The notes: generated by a model from the sequence alone, not told the origin. Positions 24,607 through 33,786 are shown, counted from the stretch's first letter. The stretch: DNA of 64,000 bases from Amycolatopsis deserti (GCF_014653945.1 NZ_BNAU01000008.1:124001-188000), one strand, 5' to 3'. Translations and numbers: made by a program.

Positions 24607-26013
24607 GTGACCTCGGAACCCAGCACGTCGTCCCCACCAGCACCGGCCCGCCAGGCGACCGGCCTGATCCTCGCCGTGTGCTGCGCCGCGCAGTTCATGG
24701 TCGTGCTCGACGTGTCGATCGTGAACGTCGCGCTGCCCACCATCCGCACCAGCCTGGGCTTCGACGCGCCCGGCCTGCAGTGGGTGGTCAACGCCTACAC
24801 GATCGCGTTCGCCGGGTTCCTGCTCCTCGGCGGCAGGCTCGCCGACCTGTTCGGCAGGCGGCGCACGTTCCTCACCGGCATCGCCGTGTTCACCGTGGCC
24901 AGTCTCCTGGGCGGGCTCGCGAACTCCGCGACCCTGCTCGTCATCGCCCGCGCGATCCAGGGTCTGGGCGCTGCCGTGGTCGCGCCGGCGACCCTCACCG
25001 TGCTGGCCACGACGTTCACCACCCCGGAGACCCGGGCGCGGGCCTTCGGCATCTGGGGCGGGGTGGTCGGCGCCGGTGGCGCGGTCGGGTCGCTGGCCGG
25101 CGGTCTGCTGACGGGCCTGCTGTCGTGGCGGTGGATCCTGTTCATCAACGTCCCGATCGGCGTGGTGCTGCTCGTGCTCGCGGCCCGCGTGGTGTCCGAT
25201 GTGGACACCGGACGGCGCGGGCGCACGCTCGACCTGTGGGGCGGCCTGTCCGCGACGGTCGGCGTGATGGCCCTCGTCTACGGCATCGTCGGCACCGAGG
25301 CCCACGGCTGGGCCTCGGCGCACACGCTCGTCGCGCTCGGCGGCGGCGTGGTGGTCCTCGCCTTCTTCGTGCTCGACCAGGCGCGGCTGGCCAAGGACCC
25401 GTTGCTGCCGCTGGACATCTTCCGGCACCGCAACGTGGTGGCCGCGAACCTCGTCGTGTTCGCCAGCGGGGCGGCGCTGTTCGCGATGTTCTACTTCCTC
25501 ACGCTGTTCCTCCAGCAGGTGCTCGGGTACGGGCCGGTCGCGGCCGGGCTGGCCTACCTGCCGCTGGCCGCGGCCCTGACGGTGTCGGCGCGCGGATCGG
25601 CGAAGCTGCTGCCGAAATGGGGGCCGCGGACGCTGCTGCTGGGCGGGCTCGCGCTGACCGCGGTCGGGCTGGGCTGGCTGGCGCTGCTGACCACCGCGTC
25701 GACGTTCGCCGGGGGAGTGCTCGGACCGACCATCGTGGTGGGCATCGGGCAGGGCGCGGTGATGGCCTCGGCGACGATGGCCGGTACCGCGGGCCTGCCG
25801 ATGAACCAGGCCGGCCTGGCGTCCGGGCTGATCAACGCGACGCGTCAGCTCGGTGGCGCGATCGGCCTGGCCGCACTGGCCGCCGTCGCCTCGGGCGCGC
25901 GGAGCCCGGAGTCCGGATACGTGCTGGCACTGGCCATCGCGGCGATCATCGCGGTGGTGGCGCTCGCCGCCGCGGCGGCCGCTCCGGGGAAGCCGCGGTC
26001 CGCGGCCGGGTGA
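24607..26013 (+). CDS. MFS multidrug exporter, DHA2 (14-helix) family
   Basis: 468 residues from the GTG at 24607 with AAGGAG six bases upstream. Signatures: VVLDVSIVNVALPTIRTSLG in helix 1, GGRLADLFGRRRTF in the first loop, and helix 5 GIWGGVVGAGGAVGSLAGG (motif C of antiporters). Fourteen hydrophobic segments can be drawn. It is expected to export drugs by proton exchange and probably gives self-resistance to the polyketide. It is regulated by the divergent TetR. Confidence 0.88.
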   Translation: MTSEPSTSSPPAPARQATGLILAVCCAAQFMVVLDVSIVNVALPTIRTSLGFDAPGLQWVVNAYTIAFAGFLLLGGRLADLFGRRRTFLTGIAVFTVASLLGGLANSATLLVIARAIQGLGAAVVAPATLTVLATTFTTPETRARAFGIWGGVVGAGGAVGSLAGGLLTGLLSWRWILFINVPIGVVLLVLAARVVSDVDTGRRGRTLDLWGGLSATVGVMALVYGIVGTEAHGWASAHTLVALGGGVVVLAFFVLDQARLAKDPLLPLDIFRHRNVVAANLVVFASGAALFAMFYFLTLFLQQVLGYGPVAAGLAYLPLAAALTVSARGSAKLLPKWGPRTLLLGGLALTAVGLGWLALLTTASTFAGGVLGPTIVVGIGQGAVMASATMAGTAGLPMNQAGLASGLINATRQLGGAIGLAALAAVASGARSPESGYVLALAIAAIIAVVALAAAAAAPGKPRSAAG

Positions 26014-26026
26014 TGCTGGGGGTCGT

Positions 26027-26091
26027 GGGGCGCCCGGCGCCCCACGCACCGCGAAAGATGAAGGGGTGCCTCGTTCGTGGAACGGGGCACC
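26027..26091. terminator. Two hairpins between convergent genes (bidirectional terminator)
   Basis: GGGGCGC-CCG-GCGCCCC (26027-26043) is followed by a 12-bp stem (GGTGCCTCGTTC at 26065-26076, one wobble, three-base loop, GAACGGGGCACC at 26080-26091). They lie between the exporter gene stop at 26013 and the stop of the DUF1684 gene at 26109 on the other strand. Confidence 0.7.
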
Positions 26092-26108
26092 GCTTCTCGG
26101 CAAGCGGT

Positions 26109-26990
26109 TCAGCGAGCCCAGGCGGACGGCTGTTCCATCCACAGCGGCAGCTGCTCACCGGCCTCGACCGCGACCGGGAGCGTGTTGCCCGGCGGGGGCA
26201 GTGCGCACGTGGTGTACGGCGAGAACCCGCACGGCCCGTTGACCGAGCGGTTGAAGTCCAGATCGAACTCGAACGCGCCCCCGTTCGCGCTCGCCGGCCG
26301 CGGCGCGAACACCAGCCGTGCCCCGGCGAACGTGGTGACCCCGCTGGTGCGGTCCCGGAAGGGGATGTGCAGCTCGTGTTCCGGCCCGGCGTAGACCTCG
26401 AGCGTGTGTTCCCCGTCGGCCAGCTCGAACACCACGCGCCCGAAGATCCCCAGGTCCTTGACCTTGTTCTCCACCACCGACCGCAGCACCACCGGGCGAC
26501 GGCCCTCGTAGGGCTCGTACCGCGCCGGGACGATCCACTTCGGATCGAACGGGTAGGTCGGGATCCCCAGCTCGAGCCGCCTGCTCGCCACGTACGGGTC
26601 GCGCGGCTGGATCCCCAGCTGCGCCGGCTGGGACGTCTGCGCGGGGAAGAGCACCGGGCTGATCACCACCTCACCGTGGCGCACCGGCCGGATGTTGCGC
26701 GGGCGTGCGACGTCGAAGACCTCGGTGACCCCGTCGACCGGCCGGTCGTCCAGCACCAGGCCGTCCCCGGCGGCGGCGCGCACCAGGATCCGCCGCGAGT
26801 CCTCGACCCACCACGAGCCGGGCACCTCGTCGAAGCTTTCGGGGCGGTCGCCGAGCCAGTACAGCCCGACGGGGGAGAGCAGGCCGTAGGGCGCGCTCAG
26901 GAAGTCCAGCCAGGCGCGGCGGAACTCGGTCCACTCGGCGTGCAGGCGCGCGGCGGACCGCGCTGTCCCGGCCGCGGGCAGATCAGACAC
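26109..26990 (-). CDS. DUF1684 family protein
   Basis: 293 residues. The DUF1684 hallmarks are visible: SPVGLYWLGDRPESF near the N-terminus, and FDLDFNRSVNGPCGFSPYTT followed by CALPPPGNTLPVAVEAGE near the C-terminus. The biochemical role of the family is not established to my knowledge; members are soluble beta-rich proteins. Its start lies inside the last codons of the aromatase/cyclase gene (8-base overlap), so it is co-translated with core polyketide enzymes. That makes an accessory role in the pathway possible. Confidence 0.75.
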   Translation of the reverse strand: MSDLPAAGTARSAARLHAEWTEFRRAWLDFLSAPYGLLSPVGLYWLGDRPESFDEVPGSWWVEDSRRILVRAAAGDGLVLDDRPVDGVTEVFDVARPRNIRPVRHGEVVISPVLFPAQTSQPAQLGIQPRDPYVASRRLELGIPTYPFDPKWIVPARYEPYEGRRPVVLRSVVENKVKDLGIFGRVVFELADGEHTLEVYAGPEHELHIPFRDRTSGVTTFAGARLVFAPRPASANGGAFEFDLDFNRSVNGPCGFSPYTTCALPPPGNTLPVAVEAGEQLPLWMEQPSAWAR

Positions 26991-27930
26991 GGCTTGCCTC
27001 CACGTTCTGCTTGGCCAGCTTCAGGGTGGCCAGGCTGTTGGTGCCCAGTGCCGCACGCACCTTCTGGCGCGCCGACGCGAGAGTGACCTCCGGCCCCAGT
27101 ACCTCGGTGACCTTCTCCGGCCGGAGGACGACGGTGTGCCGCGAGGTGGCCTCGACACCGTCGCCGGTCTCGGTGAACCGCCACCGTCCGGTGTGGGCGG
27201 ACATGATCGGCGGCACCGTGGTCTGCTTGTAGACGATGCTCTCGCCGGGGAAGCACACGCGGACCGACTTGGTGGTGTGCACCGAGCCGTCGGCCGAGCG
27301 GGTGTCCATGTCGATCGTCTGCACGCCGGCGGTGTCCTCGCTGAACGCCAGCCGGGCGACGTGGGGCAGGCGCTGGTCCCACAGGTCCGCCCGGTACACG
27401 AAGTCGTAGACCTCGGCCAGCGATCCGCGCACGGTCACCGAGTCTTCGAACGAGAACACCAGATCCGCGCGCCGCGCGCCGAGCTCGGCCGCCGCGCGCA
27501 GGGCGTCCAGCTCGGCCCCGGTGTTGCGGTCGATGGCCGCGGTGACCCAGTCGACGTGGGCGGGATCGTCGTTCTCGACGGAGAAGTCGTGCCGGAACTC
27601 GACCAGTGTCGTGCCGTCGCCGGCGTCGCCGATGAGCCACTCGCCGCCCATGGCGAGCACCGGCGGCGAGCTGACCTCCTGGCGGAAGGCGACGCGCAGC
27701 GCGACCGGGTCCAGCTCCCGCCGCGAGGTCCAGTCACGCACCTCGCCGTTGGCGAAGGCCCAGATCCGCAGCAGCTCGGTGTGGTCGTCGCCGTCGAGTT
27801 TCTCGACGTGCACGGTGGGGGAGAAGGTGTGCGGCCAGCCGGAGGTGTCCGCGACCAGGTCGTAGACCACCCGCGGTGGCGCCGCGATCGCCACCGTGTG
27901 GTGGGTGTGGTGGAGTGCCGGTGTCGGCAT
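26983..27930 (-). CDS. Didomain aromatase/cyclase (SRPBCC, polyketide)
   Basis: 315 residues from the ATG at 27930 with AAGGGAG four bases upstream. Two START/SRPBCC (polyketide cyclase) domains occur in tandem: about 1-150 (HHTVAIAAPPRVVYDLVADT, WPHTFSPTVHVEKL) and about 160-310 (FSFEDSVTVRGSLAEVYDFV, WDQRLPHVARLAF). Didomain ARO/CYC proteins of this length (ActVII and Gra-ORF4 type) aromatise the first ring of C9-reduced polyketides. The C9 ketoreductase gene immediately upstream fits. It is cytosolic and acts on the ACP-bound chain. Confidence 0.88.
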   Translation of the reverse strand: MPTPALHHTHHTVAIAAPPRVVYDLVADTSGWPHTFSPTVHVEKLDGDDHTELLRIWAFANGEVRDWTSRRELDPVALRVAFRQEVSSPPVLAMGGEWLIGDAGDGTTLVEFRHDFSVENDDPAHVDWVTAAIDRNTGAELDALRAAAELGARRADLVFSFEDSVTVRGSLAEVYDFVYRADLWDQRLPHVARLAFSEDTAGVQTIDMDTRSADGSVHTTKSVRVCFPGESIVYKQTTVPPIMSAHTGRWRFTETGDGVEATSRHTVVLRPEKVTEVLGPEVTLASARQKVRAALGTNSLATLKLAKQNVEASRV

Positions 27931-27953
27931 CGTTGCTCCCTTGGTGTCGTGAA

Positions 27954-28736
27954 TCAGTAGTTGCCCAGCCCGCCGCACACGTTGAGCGCCTGCGCCGTGA
28001 TGGAGGCGGCCACGTCGGAGACGAGGTAGCCGACCAGGCCGGCGACCTCCTCGGCGGTGGAATAGCGGCCGAGCGGGATCTTGGCCTGGAACTTCTCGAG
28101 AACGTCGTCTTCGGACACCTCCCAGTGCGCGGCGTAACCCTGGCGGACCCGTTGCGCCAGCGGCGTTTCCACGTAACCCGGGCACACCGCGTTGACCGTG
28201 ATGCCGGTCTTGGCCAGCTCCAGGCCGACCGCCTTGGTGAAGCCCACGACGCCGTGCTTGGACGCGGAGTACGGCGCCCCCAGCACCACGCCCTGCTTGC
28301 CGCCGGTCGAGGCGATGTTGACGATGCGGCCGGCCGGCCCATCCAGCAGCCGCCCGGTGGTCAGGACCTCCTTGGTCACGCGGAACACGCTGGTGAGGTT
28401 GGTGTCGATGACGTCCAGCCACAGCTCGTCGGCGATGGTGGCGGTCTCGCCTCCACCGTTGCGCCCGGCGTTGTTGACCAGCACGTCGATCCGGCCGTAC
28501 CGCTCCGTGGCGGCGGTGACCGCGCGGCGGATGTCCTCGACCGAGGTCACGTCCGCGGCGGTGCCGGAGACCTCCAGCCCCTCTCCACGCAACTTCTCCA
28601 CGACGGTCGCGACGTTGTGCGCGTCGCGGGCGACTCCGAACACGGAGACACCCCGCTCCGCCAGTGTCCGGGTGACGGCGAGGCCGATGCCGCTGGTCGC
28701 GCCGGTCACGAAGGCCACCTTCGGGGAATAGCTCAC
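27954..28736 (-). CDS. Type II PKS C9 ketoreductase (ActIII-like SDR)
   Basis: 260 residues, very similar in layout to ActIII. NADPH motif TGATSGIG (11-18); catalytic Asn113, Ser143, Tyr156 and Lys160 (YSASK); characteristic C-terminus ITAQALNVCGGLGNY. The PGG motif that steers stereochemistry in ActIII (NNAGRPGGG) reads NNAGRNGGG here, with Asn93 in place of Pro. It reduces the C9 carbonyl of the nascent polyketide. The ARO/CYC gene follows 23 bases later in the same direction. Confidence 0.92.
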   Translation of the reverse strand: MSYSPKVAFVTGATSGIGLAVTRTLAERGVSVFGVARDAHNVATVVEKLRGEGLEVSGTAADVTSVEDIRRAVTAATERYGRIDVLVNNAGRNGGGETATIADELWLDVIDTNLTSVFRVTKEVLTTGRLLDGPAGRIVNIASTGGKQGVVLGAPYSASKHGVVGFTKAVGLELAKTGITVNAVCPGYVETPLAQRVRQGYAAHWEVSEDDVLEKFQAKIPLGRYSTAEEVAGLVGYLVSDVAASITAQALNVCGGLGNY

Positions 28737-28772
28737 TGTTTCCAGCTCCTTCGGGGAATGACGATGTGCGCC

Positions 28773-30380
28773 TCAGCGTGTGCCCGCCGGGTACAGGCTG
28801 TCTGGAGTCGCTCTCGAAGCCGTCGCCGCCTTCGGGATCGCCTCCAGCAGCTCGCGCGTGTAGTCGTGGCCCGGGTTCGCGAACAGGGCTTCGGTGGCGC
28901 CCGTTTCGACGATCCGGCCGCGGCGCATCACGGCGACCCGGTCGCACAGCTGGCGCACCACGGCGAGGTCGTGGGAGATGAACACGTACGCCAGGCCGAA
29001 CTCGGCGCGCAGCTCGGCCAGCAGGTCGAGGATCGCGCTCTGCACGGTGACGTCCAGTGCGGACACCGGTTCGTCGCACACCAGCAGCCGCGGCTCGAGT
29101 GCCAGCGCCCGGGCGATCGCCACCCGCTGCCGCTGCCCGCCGGACAACTCGCCGGGCCTGCGGGTGAGCAGGTCGCGCGGCAACCGGACCAGGTCGAACA
29201 GCTCGGCCACCCGGGCTCGCCGGGACCGGCGGTCGCCGATCCCGAACGCGCGCAACGGTTCGGCGACACTGCGTCCAACGCTGAACCGCGGGTCCAGCGC
29301 GGTGTAGGGGCTCTGCTGGATCAGCTGCACCGTCCGGCGCAGCGCACGCAGACGGCCCCCGCTCGCTGTCGCCGTGTCCGTCCCGTCGAGCACCACCCGG
29401 CCCGCCGACGGGCGGTCCAGGCACGCGATCAGGCGCGCCACGGTGGATTTCCCGGAACCGGACTCGCCGACCAGGCCGAGGGCCTGTCCCGGGGCGACCG
29501 CCAGGGTCACCCCGTCCACCGCGGGCGCCTCTTGACCGGGGAAGGTGCGGCGCAGCTGATCCACCTCGACGATCGGGTGCGTGCGGTCCGCGGCGGGTGG
29601 TTCGGGCGCCCGGCCGCCGGGGACGCTCGCGACCAGCGCCCGCGTGTAGTCGTGCCCCGGGCGGCTGAGGATCAGCTCCGCCGGGCCGGACTCCACGATC
29701 TCGCCCGTGCGCATCACGAGCACCCGGTCCGCCCGCTCCGCGGCGACGGCGAGGTCGTGGGTGATGAGCAGCACCGCGATGCCCAGCTCCCGGCTCAGGC
29801 CGCCCAGGTGGTCGAGGATCACCCGCTGCACGGTCACGTCCAGCGCGCTGGTCGGCTCGTCGGCGACGATCAGCGCGGGCTCGGCGGCCAGGGCGATCGC
29901 GATCAGCACCCGCTGCCGCATCCCGCCGGAGAGCTCGTGCGGGTAGCGCCGGGCGAGTTTCGCCGCGTCCGGCAGGCCGGCCGTGGTCAGCAGCTTCACC
30001 GCGTCCGCCGCGGCCCGTTCCCCGGCCGCGAGGCGGTGGATCCGGCGCACCTCGGCGACCTGTTCACCGATCCGCTTGACCGGGTTGAGGTAGGCGCCGG
30101 GGTCCTGCGGGACGAGGGCGACCCGGGAGCCGCGCAGCTGCCGCATGCGCGACTCCGCCGCCCGCGTCAGCTCCTCGTCCCCGAGGGAGATCGTCCCGCC
30201 GGTGATCCGGCCGCCCGAGGGCAGCAACCGCAGCACGGCGTGCGCGACGGTGCTCTTGCCGGACCCCGACTCGCCCACCAGCGCGACGGTTTCGCCGCGG
30301 GCGACGGTGAAGTCCACGCCCCGCACGACCTCGGCGGCGCCGTAGGCGACGCGCAGACCGTCCACACGCAACAGCGTCAC
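28773..30380 (-). CDS. Peptide-type ABC transporter, fused double ATPase (DppD-DppF)
   Basis: 535 residues: two ABC ATPase domains in one chain, each with Walker A GESGSGKS (first at 36-43), signature LSGGMRQR or LSGGQRQR, and Walker B (LIVADEP, LLVCDEP). DppD and DppF are usually separate; fusion is common in actinobacteria. The GTG at 30380 overlaps the permease stop. It powers import of a peptide- or nickel-like solute. The gene follows the permeases and solute-binding lipoprotein in one operon of four, and its stop lies 36 bases before the ketoreductase start. Confidence 0.9.
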   Translation of the reverse strand: MTLLRVDGLRVAYGAAEVVRGVDFTVARGETVALVGESGSGKSTVAHAVLRLLPSGGRITGGTISLGDEELTRAAESRMRQLRGSRVALVPQDPGAYLNPVKRIGEQVAEVRRIHRLAAGERAAADAVKLLTTAGLPDAAKLARRYPHELSGGMRQRVLIAIALAAEPALIVADEPTSALDVTVQRVILDHLGGLSRELGIAVLLITHDLAVAAERADRVLVMRTGEIVESGPAELILSRPGHDYTRALVASVPGGRAPEPPAADRTHPIVEVDQLRRTFPGQEAPAVDGVTLAVAPGQALGLVGESGSGKSTVARLIACLDRPSAGRVVLDGTDTATASGGRLRALRRTVQLIQQSPYTALDPRFSVGRSVAEPLRAFGIGDRRSRRARVAELFDLVRLPRDLLTRRPGELSGGQRQRVAIARALALEPRLLVCDEPVSALDVTVQSAILDLLAELRAEFGLAYVFISHDLAVVRQLCDRVAVMRRGRIVETGATEALFANPGHDYTRELLEAIPKAATASRATPDSLYPAGTR

Positions 30381-31225
30381 CAGGACTCCCGTCGCCGTTG
30401 TTCCAGTGCCCGGGCCAGGCGGTTGGTGGACAGCACCACCACCGCGATCACCAGCCCGGGGAAAGTCGTGAGCCACCACGCCGCGCGCAGGTAGTCGCGG
30501 CCGCCCGCCACCAGCGCGCCCCACTCCGGGGTCGGCGGCGCGGCACCGAAGCCGAGGAAGCTCAGCGCCGACACGGTCAGCAGGATCGAGCCGATGTCCA
30601 GTGCCGCCAGCGACAGCACCGGGCCGGCCGAGTTCGGCAGCACGTGCGTCACCAGCACACCCGGACCGCGCACGCCACCGCCGCGGGCCGCGGTGACGAA
30701 GTCGGCGTGGCGCACCGTGAGCACCTCGGCCCGGGTCACCCGCGCGAAGTTCGCGACGCTCACCACGCCCACCGCGACCGCGACCTGCAGCACGCCGAAC
30801 CCCAGCGCGGTCACCAGCGCGAGGGCCAGCAGCAGGCCGGGGATCGCGAGCAGCACGTCCATCAACCGCATCAACGCGCCGTCGACCCAGCCGCCGGCGT
30901 ATCCGGCGAGCGCGCCGATCAGCGCGCCCGCGACCAGCGCGACTCCGACCGCGACCACGGTCGCGCTGAGCGAGAGCGCCGCGCCGTGCACGACCCGCGC
31001 GTAGAGGTCGCGACCGAGGTAGTCGGTGCCGAACCAGTGCTCGGCGCTGGGCGGCCGAAGCCGCTGCGCGACCACGCCCTGGACCGGGTCCTGCGCGGTG
31101 AACAGCCCCGGCGCCAGCGCCCACGCGACCACCACCAGCAGCACCAGAACCGACAGGACCAGACCGGGCTGCCGCGCGAGCGCGCGCAGCCGGGACCGGG
31201 ACCGGGACGGGGCGAGGGCGGTCAC
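30377..31225 (-). CDS. Peptide-type ABC transporter permease (DppC-like)
   Basis: 282 residues from the GTG at 31225. Six membrane segments are visible, beginning LVLSVLVLLVVVAWALAPGLF. The family N-terminal motif HWFGTDYLGRDLYARVVHGA and the EAA-loop-like FVTAARGGGVRGPGVLVTHV, which contacts the ATPase, are intact. It forms the inner-membrane channel with the DppB-like partner, whose gene overlaps its start by four bases. Confidence 0.88.
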   Translation of the reverse strand: MTALAPSRSRSRLRALARQPGLVLSVLVLLVVVAWALAPGLFTAQDPVQGVVAQRLRPPSAEHWFGTDYLGRDLYARVVHGAALSLSATVVAVGVALVAGALIGALAGYAGGWVDGALMRLMDVLLAIPGLLLALALVTALGFGVLQVAVAVGVVSVANFARVTRAEVLTVRHADFVTAARGGGVRGPGVLVTHVLPNSAGPVLSLAALDIGSILLTVSALSFLGFGAAPPTPEWGALVAGGRDYLRAAWWLTTFPGLVIAVVVLSTNRLARALEQRRRESW

Positions 31226-32184
31226 CGGGACCTCACCACCGGGCGGACGCGCGGGTCCAGCAGCGGGTAGATCGCCTCCACCACGAGGCTGACCACGACG
31301 TAGACCACCGCGGCGAGCACGACCAGGCCCAGCACGACGGGCAGGTCCTGGTTGGACACCGCGTCCACGGTGACCGCGCCGAGCGCGTGGCGCCCGAACA
31401 CGGTCTCCACCACGACGGCGCCGCCGAGCAGGTTGCCGACCAGGATCCCGGTGATCGTCACCGCGGGCAGGCTCGCGTTGCGCAGCGCGTGGCGGAACAG
31501 GATCCACGTCCGGCTCGCGCCCTTGGCCTGCGCCAGCTGGACGTAGGGCTGGGCCAGGGTCTCCCGCAGGCTCCGGCCCAGCACCTGCGCGATGATCGCC
31601 GCCGTGGGCACCGCGAGCGTGATCGCGGGCAGCACCAGGCTCGCGAACCCGTCGCCACCGGTCGCGGGGAACAGCGACCAGTGGAACGCCAGCAGCTGCA
31701 ACAACAGCAGGCCCAGCCAGAACGACGGGATCGACACGCCCGCCGCCGGCACCGACTCCAGGAGCTGGCGGAGGAACCCGTTGCGGGCCAGGCCGGCGAG
31801 CAGGGCGAGCGTGACACCACCGGCCAGCGCCAGCAGCAACGCGAACGCGGCCAGGCCCGCGGTCTGCGGCAGGGCACCCAGCACCAGGCCGCGCACCGGT
31901 TCCCCGGTCTGCACCGAGACGCCGAAGTCGCCCGTGACCGCCCGGCCCAGCAGCGTCAGGTACTGCTCCCACAGCGGCCGGTCGAAGCCGTAAGCGCTGC
32001 GCAGCTGCGCGGCCTGCGCCGGGTCGATCACGGCCGTGTCCCCACCCGCCTTCTGCGCGAGCATCAGCGTGACCGGGTCGCTGGGCAGCAGGTACAGCGC
32101 GACGAACGCGCCGGTGAACGCCGCCCACACGACGAACACCGCCTGACCGGCGCGGCGCAGCGCTTTCGCGAGACCACCGGGCAT
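31222..32184 (-). CDS. Peptide-type ABC transporter permease (DppB-like)
   Basis: 320 residues. The N-terminal helix AGQAVFVVWAAFTGAFVALY is followed by the LPSDPV loop, YGFDRPLWEQYLTLLGRAVTGDFG and the cytoplasmic ATPase-coupling loop YVQLAQAKGASRTWILFRHA. This is the standard DppB layout. It overlaps the DppC-like gene by four bases and starts two bases before the stop of the binding-protein gene, so the operon is tightly packed. Confidence 0.88.
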   Translation of the reverse strand: MPGGLAKALRRAGQAVFVVWAAFTGAFVALYLLPSDPVTLMLAQKAGGDTAVIDPAQAAQLRSAYGFDRPLWEQYLTLLGRAVTGDFGVSVQTGEPVRGLVLGALPQTAGLAAFALLLALAGGVTLALLAGLARNGFLRQLLESVPAAGVSIPSFWLGLLLLQLLAFHWSLFPATGGDGFASLVLPAITLAVPTAAIIAQVLGRSLRETLAQPYVQLAQAKGASRTWILFRHALRNASLPAVTITGILVGNLLGGAVVVETVFGRHALGAVTVDAVSNQDLPVVLGLVVLAAVVYVVVSLVVEAIYPLLDPRVRPVVRSR

Positions 32185-32185
32185 G

Positions 32186-33757
32186 TCAGGACAGCCAGGC
32201 GTCGTAGAACGAGACGCCCGAGGTCGCGGTGAACCCGATCCCGTGCACCTTGTCGCTGACCCCGATGACCAGCGCCTGCTCGTTGACCGGGATGACGTGC
32301 GCGTCCTCCACCAGGCTCCGCTGGGCGTCGGCCGCGGCCCGCTGCCGCACCTGCGGGTCCAGCGATCCGGCCTGCGTGGCCAGCGCCGCCTTGAGCGCGT
32401 CCGCGCCGGTCAGCTGCGCGCGGCCGAACAGGGTGCGCAGCACGTCCGGATCGGCGCGGGTCGAGTTGAGCAGGAAGAAGTCGAAGTTGCCCGCGGCGAA
32501 CTGGGACTGCAGCTCGGAGATCTGCAGCTGCCGCAGGGTCAGTTCGATGCCGACGGTCTTCAGTTGTTGCTGGATCAGCTCCAGGCTCTGCGGCCTGCCG
32601 AAGATCACGTCCAGGCTCAGCCGGGCGCCGTCGCGGACGCGGATGCCGTCCGGTCCGGGCCGCCAGCCCGCCGCGTCCAGCAGCGCCTTCGCGCCGTCGG
32701 GGTCGTAGGCCAGTGCCGCGCCGAGGTCGGTGTAGCCGGGCGTGGTGGAGGACAGCACGCTGGTGGCCGCACGGTACCGCGGGCTGAGGAACGTCGAGAT
32801 CACCTCGGGGCGGTTGACGGCCTTCTGCAGCGCCTGCCGGACGGTCTTGTCCTGCAGCACCGGGCGCCGCTCGTTGGGGTAGAGACTCAGCACGACGCCC
32901 GGGTTGTTGTGGCTGAGCAGGGTGAACCCGTTGCCGTCGAACTGCGGCTCGTCCTGCGGCGCGATGTTGCTGCTCACGTCGAGCTGGCCCGAGGACAGGC
33001 TGCCGGTGCGGGTGGCGGCCTCGGGCAGCACCTTGATCTCGACGCGGTCCAGGTAGGCGTCGCCGGTGTGCTGCCACGACGGCGGGCCCCACGCGTAGCC
33101 CTGGCGTTTGGACAGCACGATCTCCTGCTTGGCGGTGTAGGAGGTCAGCACGAACGGGCCGGTGCCCACGATCTTGCCCGCGCAGCGCTCGGCCGCGGGC
33201 ACCGCGAGCGAGCCGCGCGACAGGACGGCCAGCGCCGGGGTCGAGGTGGCCTGGAGGAACTGCGCGTTGGGCGCGCCGAACGTGACGACCACGGTGTGCG
33301 GGTCGGGCGCGGTGACCGCGGTGACGCCGGCCAGGTTGGCGCCGGAGTTGCTGGCGGTGGCGCCCAGTTTCGTGATCCCGTCCAGGTTGTCCTTGACCAC
33401 GCTCGCGTCCAGGGCGGAGCCGTCGCTGAAAGTCACCCCGTCCCGCAGGTGGAACGTGAAGGTCTTCGCGTCCGGACCGACCTCCCAGGACGAGGCGAGC
33501 GACGGCACGATGTCCCCCGAGCGCGGGTCCTGGTAGGTCAGCGACTCCAGGACCTCGAGGTTGGGGCCTTCACCGGCCTGCTGGGGGTCGAGGCACGAGG
33601 GCGTGTAGTCCAGTCCGAAGCGGAGCGTCCCGCCCGGACGCGGGGTGCCCGCGTCGCCCGTGCTGCCCGGCGAGCCCGCCGAGCACGCGGCCACGGCCGA
33701 GGCCGCGGCGACCGCCAGCACCAGCGCGCCGGTGCGCCTGCGCACGATGTTTCGCAT
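32186..33757 (-). CDS. ABC transporter substrate-binding lipoprotein (SBP family 5)
   Basis: 523 residues. A lipoprotein signal (MRNIVRRRTGALVLAVAAAS, lipobox AVAAC with Cys near residue 25) precedes the family-5 signatures GGTLRFGLDYTPSCLDPQ, LASSWEVGPDAKTFTFHLRD and GVTFSDGSALDASVVKDNLD. It should bind a peptide-like or other ligand outside the membrane. It is the first gene of the importer operon and lies 29 bases downstream of the KASIII gene, so the importer is probably transcribed from the polyketide promoter. Confidence 0.9.
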   Translation of the reverse strand: MRNIVRRRTGALVLAVAAASAVAACSAGSPGSTGDAGTPRPGGTLRFGLDYTPSCLDPQQAGEGPNLEVLESLTYQDPRSGDIVPSLASSWEVGPDAKTFTFHLRDGVTFSDGSALDASVVKDNLDGITKLGATASNSGANLAGVTAVTAPDPHTVVVTFGAPNAQFLQATSTPALAVLSRGSLAVPAAERCAGKIVGTGPFVLTSYTAKQEIVLSKRQGYAWGPPSWQHTGDAYLDRVEIKVLPEAATRTGSLSSGQLDVSSNIAPQDEPQFDGNGFTLLSHNNPGVVLSLYPNERRPVLQDKTVRQALQKAVNRPEVISTFLSPRYRAATSVLSSTTPGYTDLGAALAYDPDGAKALLDAAGWRPGPDGIRVRDGARLSLDVIFGRPQSLELIQQQLKTVGIELTLRQLQISELQSQFAAGNFDFFLLNSTRADPDVLRTLFGRAQLTGADALKAALATQAGSLDPQVRQRAAADAQRSLVEDAHVIPVNEQALVIGVSDKVHGIGFTATSGVSFYDAWLS

Positions 33758-33786
33758 GTGTCCTGTCCTTCGTTGTGCGCGGCCTG

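Noticed and set aside
23857..26142. A 761-codon minus-strand frame spanning TetR and the region opposite the DHA2 exporter
   Set aside because: Only the last 216 codons (TetR) are real; the rest is antisense to the exporter with low-complexity composition.
27876..30494. An 872-codon plus-strand frame opposite KR and the ABC ATPase
   Set aside because: No recognisable domain; it is the complement of well-supported genes.
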